Positions 32,712 to 43,545 of a stretch of 64,000 bases of DNA are shown here, one piece after another (the stretch's first letter is position 1; each line of letters begins with the position of its first letter). Source of the stretch: Plectosphaerella cucumerina (lineage: Eukaryota > Ascomycota > Sordariomycetes > Glomerellales > Plectosphaerellaceae); assembly GCA_020746995.1 (NCBI GenBank), contig JAGPXD010000001.1, positions 2,852,001 to 2,916,000 on the forward strand, given 5' to 3'. The position numbers and the translations under genes were made by a program. The notes below the pieces were generated by a model. It saw only the letters and a program-made list of their open reading frames with translations, was not told the origin of the DNA and did no database searches.

Positions 32712-33761
32712 CTACCCACCCATGGCCATGATGCGCTCCTGAATCATGTGCAGCTCCTGCGCCAGGCTGAGGCCACGCTCCTTGCCGAGGACGGCCATCA
32801 TCAGCCGCCTGCGATCCCGGGTGAGTCCGTCGTTGGTCCAATTGTACAGCTTGTCATGGTCGACTGTGACATAGAAAGTCGGGAAGCCGTCGTCTCCCTC
32901 CTTCTTCACCTTCTCCTTCACTTTGTCGTCGTCTTGGGCCCCCAGCAAGTCGAAGAGTGTGGGCTTCGGGGGCTTGACCAACATCCTGACCGTGGTCCGG
33001 TCGTCAGGAAGCTCCATGCACAGCACCTGCTCGTTCCTCTGTCCGGGAGCGGATCGGCGTCGGCCCTCATGCCTTCGGGTGTGTTCCCTCGAATCCGGGC
33101 CCGGAGCGACGGCGGGGGATGGGTTTGCGCGTGGGGAACGGCACGCCCGGTCCCAGGCATTGCCCTCGAAAGGCCACCATGGGTTCTCAAATTCTGGCTG
33201 GCGCTCCTGCTGCAGGTTGTTCCTGGAGGAGGGATCTCTGCCGGGGCCTCGGCCCTTGACATCAGTGCCGGCTTTTTGGGTCGACGGGAGGGGATTCTGG
33301 AGGCTGGCCGTAGCCACGGAGGAAGACGTATGGCGCGGAGGAGTAGCCTGGGACACAGTCACGGTCTGACCTTGCCTGAGCTGACCGCCGTTGTCGGTTG
33401 TCGTGAGCGAAGTCTGGTCCATGCTCTTGGCCCGGTCCAAACCCAAGCATTTCTTGATGATGACCATCTGGTGTGTCCCCTTGTTCAGGCCGTTGCGGAC
33501 AGCCTCCGCCTTGTTGGTGACCTTCGGCTTGATGATCTCGTGGACGCTGTGGCCAGCCTTGGTCGTGATGTCTTCGTACCCATTTAGTTTGAGTTCCGCA
33601 ATGAGCTTGTTGAGGAGCGCAGGTTGAAGACAGATGTCGGGAGCGTTGAAGACGTGCCTCACGAAGATGTCCAAGTGCCTGTCAGTCCAGCGGAAGCGAT
33701 CTTTCGAATGCAGATGTGCGGCCTCTTTGCCGAAGATGGTGTCGTTGTGAGAGCGGACCAT
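32712..33761 (-). CDS. Hypothetical protein with ordered N- and C-terminal parts
   Basis: Predicted 349-residue protein, intronless; start ATG at 33761. No known family is recognised. Residues 1-120 look ordered: RFRWTDRHLDIFVRHVFNAP then LLNKLIAELKLNGYEDITT and a Lys-rich stretch. Residues 130-240 are low complexity (Ser/Thr/Gln, then Pro/Arg). The last 100 residues look ordered again, with VLCMELPDDRTTVRMLVKPP, FYVTVDHDKLYNWTNDGLT and an amphipathic terminal helix (GLSLAQELHMIQERIMAMGG). There is no signal peptide or membrane helix. The W-x-D-x-H-x-x-I-F start could be a small helical DNA- or protein-binding module, but this is only an impression. Confidence 0.6.
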   Translation of the reverse strand: MVRSHNDTIFGKEAAHLHSKDRFRWTDRHLDIFVRHVFNAPDICLQPALLNKLIAELKLNGYEDITTKAGHSVHEIIKPKVTNKAEAVRNGLNKGTHQMVIIKKCLGLDRAKSMDQTSLTTTDNGGQLRQGQTVTVSQATPPRHTSSSVATASLQNPLPSTQKAGTDVKGRGPGRDPSSRNNLQQERQPEFENPWWPFEGNAWDRACRSPRANPSPAVAPGPDSREHTRRHEGRRRSAPGQRNEQVLCMELPDDRTTVRMLVKPPKPTLFDLLGAQDDDKVKEKVKKEGDDGFPTFYVTVDHDKLYNWTNDGLTRDRRRLMMAVLGKERGLSLAQELHMIQERIMAMGG

Positions 33762-34552
33762 CGTGACGTCTGGTGGTGGGCACGAGGGGGTCTTGCTACG
33801 AGATGGAAAGAAAGTGTTGGAGGATCGAATTGAATGATGCTGGTGTTCTGAGTGCGATGAGGTCGGTGAACAAGCCGGGACTTGAAGGGATGTCGAGAGC
33901 ACGTCTGTAAATATGCGTCCGAGGACGCCATCTCATTGTTTGTTTAAACACCGTCAATTCCATATCGTAGTCTCTGTTTCTCAGAGGCTCTCTGACTTTC
34001 TCCCTTTGACCTCACAAGCCGACACTATCGGCATGACAGATGGCTACTCATGGCTCCCTGTCAGTATGTCACCAAGCTGGGTGGCCGGGTACATTTTGGC
34101 TTGGAAACACACAGAATCTCAAAAATGATAAATTTCTCTCATGGCCTGTAACCGAAAGCTTTCCGATGACTGGGTCTCATGAGCGTCCCCCTGAGTTGTG
34201 ACAGATACGCGAGACCTGTCACAGGAGCCGGGACAGTGCGGCGAATCCGATGCCCCTTTTCTGCCCCTTCAGTCAACCACGACAGCAAAATGCTCGCTGG
34301 ATGACGGTAAATCGTCTACCAATCATAATTCGGCTTCGTCAAATCATTCTTCGTCCTTTGATGCCAGTCTTACGCGCGCAAGGCAAAGTGTCGGCCCCTT
34401 CCGCAATCGATGTCCGTCCATCCCGAGATCGATGACGGCACGGGGCTAACCACCCAATGACGTCCCCGCATCGACCTCAATGACAGCTTCATCCGCATGC
34501 ACCTCTTCTCACATCCGACTACATATCCCAACACCAGACAGCCCCTGACACA
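33762..34552. other. Divergent intergenic region
   Basis: About 790 bp between divergent genes that should carry both promoters. No other feature is recognised. Confidence 0.5.
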
Positions 34553-35483
34553 ATGGCTCATCAACCAGACTTCGACGACCTTCTAACTGCACCGAACCCA
34601 CATCTCACAACACGCACAATGGGCATCTCACACTCCACAGCCAGATGGCTCGCCCCCCTCTCCTGGGCCATCGACTTCGCAGCCCAGCTCTACGGCATGC
34701 TCAGCGATCCAAACATGAAACAGATCCACGATGCAAACATCTCCTTCTTCTCCCCCCAACCCTACTTCATTGGCGCCTTCTTCTTCCCCCAGCAGATTGC
34801 CCAGCTCGCCTGGCTATGGCGTCTCCAGAACGCTCGTGATCCTGCTTCAAAAACCACCGCGGCCATGGTCGACTACGTCCCCTACTACGCCCTCGGCAAC
34901 CTCTGCATCGCCGGTACGTCCCGTTCCCCCAGATAATTCGTCCCAAAGTCTGACGCACCCAGCCTGGATGATTTTCTGGAACAACGACAACCTCGAACTC
35001 TCCAACGTCTTCGTCACCATCAATTCCGTCGCACAGCTGTACTTCATCTCCTCGCGGCTACCACCCATGGACCCCCGTGATCGCGACTCGGTCCTGACGC
35101 ATGTCGTGTCAAAGACATTTGCCGGCATCGGCGTCCTTGATCTGCTGCACAACACGTCCGCAGCGTACTTTGTCGGCGCCCAGCCGTCGACCCTCGTCAA
35201 GGCGTTGACGGGCGTTGGCTTCGGAGGTCTCGCTGTTGCGAGCGACTGGATCTTTGGCGGCTGCCTGGTCTATGACCTCGTGGCGCTTTGCGTCGGGCAG
35301 CATATCTACGGCAATGGGTCGTGGAGCAAGTTGCTTGCCGTGTATGCGGCGGGCACTGCTACGATAGTTGGGTTGAAGAACACCATGAGGTGAGTTTGTC
35401 GTAACCTGGAGATGATCTGTAGAGCTGACGATGACAGGCCTCCTTACCAACCTGGTTCGGCGACTGGCTACCGTGCATTGTAA
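34553..35483 (+). CDS. Multipass membrane protein of unknown function
   Basis: Predicted integral membrane protein, 277 residues, exons 34553-34913, 34963-35389 and 35438-35483; all phases fit. Hydrophobic segments include ARWLAPLSWAIDFAAQLYGM, PYFIGAFFFPQQIAQLAWLW, DYVPYYALGNLCIAAWMIFW, VFVTINSVAQLYFIS, GFGGLAVASDWIFGGCLVYD and LLAVYAAGTATIVGL. It is rich in aromatic residues. The general look (small, Trp/Phe-rich, several helices) overlaps with TspO-like proteins, but no diagnostic motif confirms this. It is convergent with the UFD1-domain gene, 139 bp away. Role unknown. Confidence 0.75.
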
Positions 35484-35622
35484 ATTGGGAGGAAGAGCGG
35501 CTGGCTGATCTTGGGGCGTAATCCTGAACGAGTCCTCCAATAGTCATGTGTACGCATTCAAAGTCTGCTTCGTCATTCATCTCGTGGTATCATCTATCCT
35601 CTAAACACCGCCCTGTCTACTT

Positions 35623-37890
35623 CTACACCTTCGTCGGCGCCCAGTTCCGTAGCCACTCTCGTGCCTTGTCCAGGTCTCCGTTAGCCGCATCGCATGCGGC
35701 AATGCACCACTCGAGCTCAAACGCCCCTTCACCCGCCAACATCTCTGCCAGCCGCCGCCTCTTCTGGCTACCCTCGTCAACGCAAAAGTGCATCGGCTCG
35801 CTCAACTCATGAATAGTCTCCACGAGCGGCCGCACCGTCGGCATGGCGGCCTGGGACGTCGCACCCATGGGCTCGAGACCCAGGTTGGCGCGACCCGTCT
35901 TGCAGAGCTCGTTGCGGCACCACGCCTTGCGGCACCCCGTCGTGAGCTGCGAGAGGTACTTGCGCTCAATTCGACGTCGCAGAGCCTTGCCCTCTGGGTC
36001 GTGCATGCTGACATATAGCGGCCCGTAGCAGAGGGAGCATAGGCCTAAGTTGTTGCCGGGCCCCTGCCCCATGCGCGTGCCGGCCCCGACGGCGCCGTTG
36101 GGCCCAACGCCGTGCAGCGTCCTGCCGCAGGCGGCGTTGCGGCAAATCTCTGGCTTTTGCCGCGACACCTTGTCGAGCTCGTGGTGCTTCATGTGCGCTG
36201 CCATGTCGCGCAGGCGCACAATCTTGTTGCAAAGGTGGCAGTTTGTTGTGCGCGCGCCATCGGCTAGCTCGTGCGCCGTAAGGCCCGACAGGAGCACCTC
36301 GGCTGACGGGTTGATGGGGTCGCCCTCCTGCGGGACTTCGAGGTGGCAGAAGCGGCAGAGGATGAGCTTGCCGGGGCAGACGCTCGTCTTGTGCAGCGCG
36401 AGCTCCACGAGGGACGAGACAGCCGTGTCGCACGAGGTGCACGTCTGTTCCGTGTGTCGGATGCTGTCGTGCTTCCGCTTGCTGGCGGCCGAGTCGCCAA
36501 AGGCGTCGTCAAATTCGCAGTGCCAGTGATCCTCCCATTCCTGGGAGCCTTTTTTGAAGACCGACTTGCACTTGGGGCAGGCGATGTTGTTGCGGAGACA
36601 GAAGTTCTGATGCAGCATCATCGTCCGCTTGGGAATCCATTGCTGACAGTTGCTGCATTGCTCGTCTTCGGGTGAGTGGTCTTGCACGAGGGTCTGCTCT
36701 TGGTGACCGTTGGTGACATTCGCCGCCCGCGCTCTGAGCGAGAACTTTGTTGCGCTGTCGTTGCTGGGCCCATATGAAGAGCCGTACACAGAAATGAGAA
36801 GCTCCTCGGCCCCTTCAAGCTCAATGTTTGTGGGATGAATCGTAATCGATTTGATGCCGTCTTGTGCTGGAGAGAAGTCGCCAAAGACATGCTCATGGTC
36901 GCGAGGCAGGGCTCGTTGGCGGGTGGATTTGGGGCTGATGAAGAGGTCAAGGGCATCTGGAGAGCTGATTCCAGAAAGCTCAATGGTGAGAGGATGGGCT
37001 CTATCCCATGCGGGCAGAGTGTAGTCGACGTAATCGCCCGGGAGGACCTGGCCTTCGACTGGTTTCCAGATATCGATAGCTCCGCCCACTGAGGTCCCGC
37101 CCGCAGCCCCTGGCTGTGACTTGGCCATGATCTGGCGAAGCGTCTCGCGGGCCTGCTCTTCATTCAATGCCTCAATATCAACCTCCAAGTCCGTGTCCAC
37201 CACACAGATGCCGTTGCCCTCGGGAAGGAACTTGTCGATTAAGAACCGGTATTCCTCCCCCTTGACCCCGCGCACCGTGAGGATCGACTCTTTGGTGAGT
37301 GTTGTGTAACTTTCGCGGAGCTGTCTCTCCAGTAATGGCTTCCAGTCGTCTGGGTTGTATCCCGCCTCGAGGGGCCGTAGTCGGACGTAGGTGCCCTTGG
37401 GCAGCTGTTCTGCGTGGATGGTGACGCGTGGTGACGTTTCGATCTCCATTGGTTGTGTTTCGTCTGAGCCAGATTCCGTCTTTTCCAAAGTCTCAGATCC
37501 AAAGTCTGCCAGTGTTATGCCCAACGCCTCCATGAGGTATGTCGGCATCACCAATTGCCCCTCATCGGCCGAGAACTCCCGGATACCAGCGTACACGACG
37601 TTGCCATTCGACTGGTTGACGATTCGGAACATGAGAGGATTCGGGAGCTGGTTTGAGTCTCGGTAGGAAGCATCGTTGCGGTCGGTGAAGCCATCGCGAT
37701 AGGGGTTGAAGGGGTCCCGCCGGATGTATGATATCGAGTGCGGGGCGACTGGGGCGGCGGCGAGAAGCTGCTCGAGGGCGGATTGTGGAAGGAGGATCTT
37801 GTCACCGCGGAGGTTCTTGGATGCTGCCATCGACGGCGGTGCGACCGCAAAGGGGGCCGACCACTTCAACTGAGGCTCCGCGTCGTTCAT
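35623..37890 (-). CDS. UFD1-domain protein with zinc fingers and C-terminal UBA-like segment
   Basis: Predicted 755-residue ubiquitin-pathway protein, intronless. Residues 25-230 form a UFD1/double-psi-barrel region: GDKILLPQSALEQLL, YAGIREFSADEGQLVMPTYL, GTYVRLRPLEAG and LLERQLRESYTTLTKESILT. A beta-rich middle (residues 260-400) follows. Then come repeated Cys/His pairs: CSNCQQW, CPKCKSVF with HWHC, CTSCDTAV, CRFCHLEV, CHLCNKIVRL and CRNAACGR, typical of TRAF-type or XIAP-associated zinc fingers. The end (RRLAEMLAGEGAFELEWCIA then AACDAANGDLDKAREWL) looks like a UBA domain. This architecture is longer than Cdc48 cofactor Ufd1 (about 360 residues), so it is a UFD1-related protein and probably not the core Ufd1. 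Start ATG at 37890. Confidence 0.85.
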   Translation of the reverse strand: MNDAEPQLKWSAPFAVAPPSMAASKNLRGDKILLPQSALEQLLAAAPVAPHSISYIRRDPFNPYRDGFTDRNDASYRDSNQLPNPLMFRIVNQSNGNVVYAGIREFSADEGQLVMPTYLMEALGITLADFGSETLEKTESGSDETQPMEIETSPRVTIHAEQLPKGTYVRLRPLEAGYNPDDWKPLLERQLRESYTTLTKESILTVRGVKGEEYRFLIDKFLPEGNGICVVDTDLEVDIEALNEEQARETLRQIMAKSQPGAAGGTSVGGAIDIWKPVEGQVLPGDYVDYTLPAWDRAHPLTIELSGISSPDALDLFISPKSTRQRALPRDHEHVFGDFSPAQDGIKSITIHPTNIELEGAEELLISVYGSSYGPSNDSATKFSLRARAANVTNGHQEQTLVQDHSPEDEQCSNCQQWIPKRTMMLHQNFCLRNNIACPKCKSVFKKGSQEWEDHWHCEFDDAFGDSAASKRKHDSIRHTEQTCTSCDTAVSSLVELALHKTSVCPGKLILCRFCHLEVPQEGDPINPSAEVLLSGLTAHELADGARTTNCHLCNKIVRLRDMAAHMKHHELDKVSRQKPEICRNAACGRTLHGVGPNGAVGAGTRMGQGPGNNLGLCSLCYGPLYVSMHDPEGKALRRRIERKYLSQLTTGCRKAWCRNELCKTGRANLGLEPMGATSQAAMPTVRPLVETIHELSEPMHFCVDEGSQKRRRLAEMLAGEGAFELEWCIAACDAANGDLDKAREWLRNWAPTKV

Positions 37891-40262
37891 ATTCACCGCT
37901 GAAGGGTTGAGGAGGGGTCGAGAAGGGGGATCGTCGGGGTGATTTGGGGGCGAAAAGAGGTCGCAAGAATGTCAAACATGACCGATAAGATAGTGCGATG
38001 GATGACAAGACGTCTGGGTATTTGCGCAACGAGTAAAGGCGCCGATGTGAACACGACTGGCCTCGAGATGAATCAGCGTGGTGACGGGTTTCTTCGAGAT
38101 TCCATCACGACCCGATCCGACCGCGACGGCGAGGTTGCGATAAGAAGGCGATAACCAGCCACAGAGAATGACGACAATCTGACCAGAAGAGGCGCTATTC
38201 CCTTCTTGGCTAGCTCGTGCCACACTCACCAGCCACTTCGCGACTACTGCATGTCAAGAGTCAGGCCAGGTCATCCGCCCTGAGTCTCGAGTCAAGAGAA
38301 TCGGAAGCAAGACGGCAATGTCAACGACGGCAGCCAAGAAGTCCATCATTATTCAAAGCAGATTGCGCTTCTTCGAGCATAGCCCCCGCGGCCGTCCGTC
38401 GTCCGTCGTCCATCGTCCGCCGGCGTCCCTGTGCCTGTCCCCCGTTCCTGACCGTGCCCTTTCCTCCGTGTTTCTCAATGTTCTAGCGGGCGTTCGTTCT
38501 ATTCTCATCAGTCGACACGGACCTTGAGCAACAGACAAGACGGGGGGCGAGATGGGGCACGGCCAAAACACGCAACGCCTCTGCCGTCGTCCGTCCACGT
38601 CGTCCGTCGTCGCGCCAGGTGGTGCGCAGGGCTCGGGGCCACGGATCGACTGACCGGCGGTGAGCGCTCTGCCATCCATTACGACGCAGCAGCCCCCGAA
38701 GTCCCCCCATCTCGGATCACAAAGGGGGTCGGGATGCAGGATCCAGGGGATTCCAGGCCCGACTTGGGCTGCTTTCCCCTCCCCGGATGTTCACTCCCCC
38801 GCGGCGGGCTCTCGAACGGCGCGACGCATCACGAGGCGCCATGCCGCGCGCAGGACGCAGTCGTGCATGCAGTCGTCAAACCCGCCGGGCCGCACAGGTT
38901 GAGTAATTGGCCCGCATTAGCATGCGGGCCGCCGAAGCACGAGGCATCCTCCGAGTCTAGCACTGTGACCCCCCCGCGCAACAGCACTGACTGGCAGGGC
39001 CTCAGGCCAGTGTGCCGCCCCAATCCCCGGCCGAAACATGCCAGCTATTTCCGCACGAGATGGGGCGAGCAGATAGGCGAAGAAGCACCGAAGCACGGGG
39101 TCCAGAAGCTCCGTGCGCTAGCGCCGCCGCCGCCGCCTGCGCCGTGGAGCGTGGGAGTGGTGGAGCGTGGCCCCAATGGGACGTCCTGGAGGGAAAGATT
39201 ACGCGGGATGCTGCGGCTAATTTGGTCATGTAACAGTTTCAACGGGGGAGGCTCATTGGGCGCGCCTCGGGGCCACCCCCATAAAATGCAACACCCTTGC
39301 CATGTCATGTCACTGCAGGAAGGAAGGAGCTCCCAGCCAGCCCGGTGCTTCCTGCTCTGTTGCTTGGTGCTTGGGTGCGGCTAAGTGTTCCCCATCTGGC
39401 GCCGGAGAGAAAGAGCGCCTCGCCCGCCACAGCGAACGCCAGGCAAGGGCATCTGGGAATAATCAAGGGAAGGAAATACCCTCATTGACCTGAGAAGGTA
39501 GGTACGGATCCGACTCCACCGTCCTTCAAGTTTTTGGTGAGGCCTTTGTGACTTTCGTGTTTTCCGCCCCGGGTCCCATCCATCCTCGCCGACAGAGGCC
39601 GATGCTGGACGACGGGACCGCGCCCAAACCAAACCCCGTTTCCTCTTTTTTAATCCCGCGGCCGCAAAAGCGCAACACGACTCGTCCGAGACCCCATCTT
39701 GTTTGCATCCCCGACCAGCCAGAGCGCAGAGGTGGCCGTCGTCTCGTCTCAACTTCGGACTGGCTCACGTCGTCTCCATCCCGCTGCATTCCCCTCCAAG
39801 CGCACCGCACCGCAGCTTCGACCGCCCGCTCGTTCTCTGTAGTCGGGCCATCTCCCCCAACTCCAAGTTCAGTTTGGTTTCATCCGCCCCGGCGATCATC
39901 CAGGGTCCGTCCTTGGCCCTTGTCTTGACCTGCCGCTCAAGCTGCAACCACCACCGTCCACTCACACACCCCCGACCTCCGGTGTGCTGTACCTGGGCGA
40001 TCTGTACAAAAAGACCAAAAGGACCCCTCGGGGCACACCCTCCATCACCACCGCCCCGGCATCAGACCATATCTCGACCATTGCCCCCCCTTCTCTGAGC
40101 CTTTCTTCCCTTCATCCTTCTCTAGCATTCACAACCCTAGCATCTTCTCCAGACCCTGACCCTTCAGCCTGATTGCCATCGCCCTCGTGGTCGTGGCCGT
40201 CGTCGAAACATATCAACCTAGCAACCCAAAGCCCAGTCTACCCCGGTTCCTGTTGCCGTAAC
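37891..40262. other. Long intergenic region, divergent promoters and CT-rich leader
   Basis: 2.37 kb between the UFD1-domain gene (minus) and the F-box gene (plus). Open frames up to about 280 codons exist but begin at non-ATG codons or lack motifs. The last 700 bp are C/T-rich and look like promoter and leader of the F-box gene. No transposon remains were recognised. Confidence 0.5.
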
Positions 40263-42109
40263 ATGCTCTCAGTCGTCAGCAACCACTCGAACGCGCCGCA
40301 TGTCCGATTCCTAGAGCTCACGCCCAAACTCAACTCTTTCAACCGCTGGATCCCACCCCAGCAGACTCGACGTGGCAGCCCCCTGCTCAGCCTCTTGTCC
40401 AACCGCCTCATCCTTGACTATACCGCGCCCTACCTGCCGGCATCGGCCCGCCTCAACCTTGCCTCCACGAACCGCGCTTTCCGGGCTCTTGTGCTGAACA
40501 CCATTGGGGTTTTCCGCCACCTCGACCTCTCTTGCATCAGCGCGGCACAACTTGACACCGAAGCAGCCGAGCAGCGTGGCGATGACAGGAGCGACGTCGA
40601 CGCAGACGAATACCTGACCGAAGATGAGTGCGTCATCGCCCATGCCCGTGTCATTCCCCACTACTTTTTTCCCCCACAGCACGCCTCGCGACTTGGACAT
40701 TGCGCTGACCTTGATTGTGTCTGCTACAGCTTCTACTCCGGTCCCCTGAGGAGCATTTTCAGCAGCCTCAAGCGCCACCACCTCCTCGGCGATGTCCAGA
40801 CCCTGATCCTCGACGGCTTGTCCGTCACGGCCGAGCTCTGCCACGAGATTATCCTCGACCCAGCCTACAATGTCCGCGTCCTCTCTCTGCGAGGCGCAAA
40901 GAACCTCAACGAGCGCAAGCTCTGCCGTTCGCTGCAGTACGCCTGCCGGCCGACCCGGCCCGAGGGCACTCCTCGGCTCAAGGCCCTCTACTACTTTGGC
41001 GCTCCCGAGAATGCCGCCGAGCCTCAACAGAGCAAGAACGGCCGTCGCCAGCAGCTCGTCAAGTCGTCCGAGGACGACTGGTACCACGCCAAGGGCAGGA
41101 TGACTGCCGGCTCGCTGTCCGAAGAATGGGCCGCTACCCTTGTTGATTGTTTTGGCATCATTGCCTTCGACACCGTGGCTTGCAAGGGACCCAGGCACCT
41201 CAACTCTCCCGCCTACGGCAAGATCGAGGCGTCCCATCTCGTCACCCCCATGGGGGCTCCGCACGACACCCAGTGGGCTGTCGCCTGTTATTCCCTGCCT
41301 GCCTGCGCCGGCTGTGGCGTCGCGCCCGAGGGTCTCACTACGCACGCTGGAACGCCGCTGTCGCAGTTGCCCGCCCTGTCTCCGCCGCCCGTGCTGTCGT
41401 CCTCGCTGAGGGCCTGCACCACGCCTTCTCCGTCCGTGACGGGCGGCAAGTCGCCCAGCTTTGTTCCTCGATGCTACGACTGTATCCGTGACCGGTACTG
41501 CGACGGATGCCACAAGTGGTGGTGCGAGGACTGCTACACGCCGCCCACGGCGCCTGTCTTCCATCGGACCCTGTCGACCACGGACGTAGTCATCGTCAGC
41601 CCTGATGGTGATGCCTGGATCGAGCAGCACGAGCAAGGCGCCGACTCGGGTCTGGCACCCAAGCCAAAGGTATGGACCACTCTCGCGGGCATTCCGCTTG
41701 TCTCGGGCCTGGGCTATTGTCATCGATCGCATGTGCTGACGGATCTCCCCAGGCCCGCATCAACAGGAGCTGCTGGGAATGTGGAAACCATGTAAGTCCG
41801 ACTTGGCGGTTGATTTGTCTGAAGAGGTCTAGCTGACACGCCATCAGTGCCATGACTGCATTGAACATACCCAGCGCACCTGTGTGGGATGCCGCGGCGG
41901 GTACTGCGTATCCCACAACGAGGGCTCGACCTCGACACACGTGAGTCTCGGCCCCTTCTGCCTAGCCGTATCACTCGAGTGCTTTGCTGACCGAATTGAC
42001 AGTGCGACTGTATGTCCCCCTGACCGATCGGCTGACATTTCGGTTTGCTGACTCTTTCGCAGGGTGTGCCAGTCGTGGGCCGCGTGGTCGGTTCATCCGC
42101 CAACACTGA
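40263..42109 (+). CDS. F-box protein with Cys-rich C-terminus
   Basis: Predicted 530-residue F-box protein, probably a substrate adaptor of an SCF ubiquitin ligase. Exons are 40263-41669, 41753-41791, 41848-41940, 42003-42009 and 42063-42109. The F-box-like part is residues 40-85: LLSNRLILDYTAPYLPASAR, LNLASTNRAFRALVLNTIGV and FRHLDLS. A leucine-rich part follows (TLILDGLSVTAELCHEIIL, VRVLSLRGAKNLNERKLCRS). The C-terminal third carries CYDCIRDRYCDGCHKWWCEDC, then CWECGNHCHDCIEHTQRTC, CVGCRGGYC and a final HCDWC spread over small exons, which suggests bound zinc. The fourth exon is only 7 nt. If its donor is not used, the protein ends at 42023 with CDCMSP, so the last residues are uncertain. 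Confidence 0.8.
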
Positions 42110-43545
42110 GCGCCGCCAATTCCCCGGCGTCTCTCCTCTCTCCTCTTTCTTCCCCTCTCCTCCTCACCACTCGGATATCGGCGTTCGGTTTCACAAACTC
42201 CCCTCTTCGACCCAAACCTCCCCTCTCGGCGTTGCCCGGGACGAGTATGCGTGGCATACATTTTGCAGCGCGTCGTGTCTTGGAGCGTTCTCATCATCAT
42301 TGCTGTGCGCGGATATGTGGCTTCCCACAAGTCACTCGTGGTCGTTTGATACCCCCTTTTTTCCTCGGATGCGCCGTGGCGACTGTTGCATGGCTGCCCC
42401 TAGTGCGCGCATCTTTTCCTGTTTTCCATCCTGTAGGCTCACTCGAATCTCGATCTCGGTGGCTGAAAGAATACGTGCCGATGCGCGGATGTTCGATATG
42501 TCGTAATATCATGAAATCGAATCTCGATCTGCGCACACGGGGTTCTGTGAGGGTACACACGATGGCGAAATTGTAGTTGTTTCTTGACGATCTGCGCAAC
42601 CGGACGTCATCGGTTTTCCATGACAGGTTGTGAGTACGATGCATGTGTGACCCGGCCCCTTTCGCCTCGCCGTTGCCATATGCCAGACCGACGGCACCGC
42701 TTGGGTGACCAGCCCGAAGGCTCTCAGTATCACCGGCATCTCGTCCCCCGCGTGCCACCAGATGGGGATTTCGCGGGTGGTTGGGCCTTTGGGCGCGCTG
42801 AGCCGCCAGGGGGGACTCTCGGCTTTGCCCGTTCTCGCATGATCGGTTTTCAGCATGAGGAAGATGGCGGAGCGGGTCTGTAAGCACATGTACGCGCCCC
42901 GCGGGAATGTATTCAGGATCTGCGGGCGGACACAGGTTGATGGTGATCGAGCTTTGAGGTCGAGGATCGTAGAAAAGCAGCTTGACTGGACCGAGGCGCG
43001 GATGGGATGCATGACCTGAATCCCGCCCGAGTGACAGTAAGGCCGGGCAGGCCCGTTGAGGGCGTCGAGGGTTATCGTGGAGTTGAGGCTTCAGTTGTAG
43101 CGTGGTGCCGGCACTGCGTTCGATGCCTCGGCTGGGCTGGGTAGAAGATGTGGTTGGCGTTCATTTGAATGTCGGCACGGGATAGAGAGGTCGTCGCCGG
43201 TCGTCGGTCTTCTGCGGCGACGTGGGTAGACACGGGGTGTACGAGGTGATCACGCCGGCAGGCGCACGAAGGCAGTCTCGAAGGCCGCGAGGAATACCGA
43301 GGGTGTTGCAGAGGAGCACATGGCCCTCCCACAGGAAGCGAGTCGGGGGTGCCACGATGGCGAGGCATCGAGAAATTTAAGGCTTGCCTGCTCCCGGAAC
43401 CCTGGATGCAATGTCGATCGATTCCTCAGCCAAATCGAACTTTCCCATCTTCTGATCACGATCTCTCGCCACCACTTTCCCTCCTGGAGAATCGGTTCGG
43501 TTAGAATACACTGTTGCCAACCATACACGCTCGCGAACTTGCACC
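42110..43545. other. Intergenic region
   Basis: About 1.4 kb between two plus-strand genes. No gene, RNA or repeat recognised. Confidence 0.5.

Noticed and set aside
38524..39384. Possible gene of 286 residues
   Set aside because: Begins at a non-ATG codon and has no domain or plausible splice context.
40311..41732. Long open frame antisense to the F-box gene
   Set aside because: 473 codons without family motifs, mirror of a supported coding exon; a codon-bias artefact.
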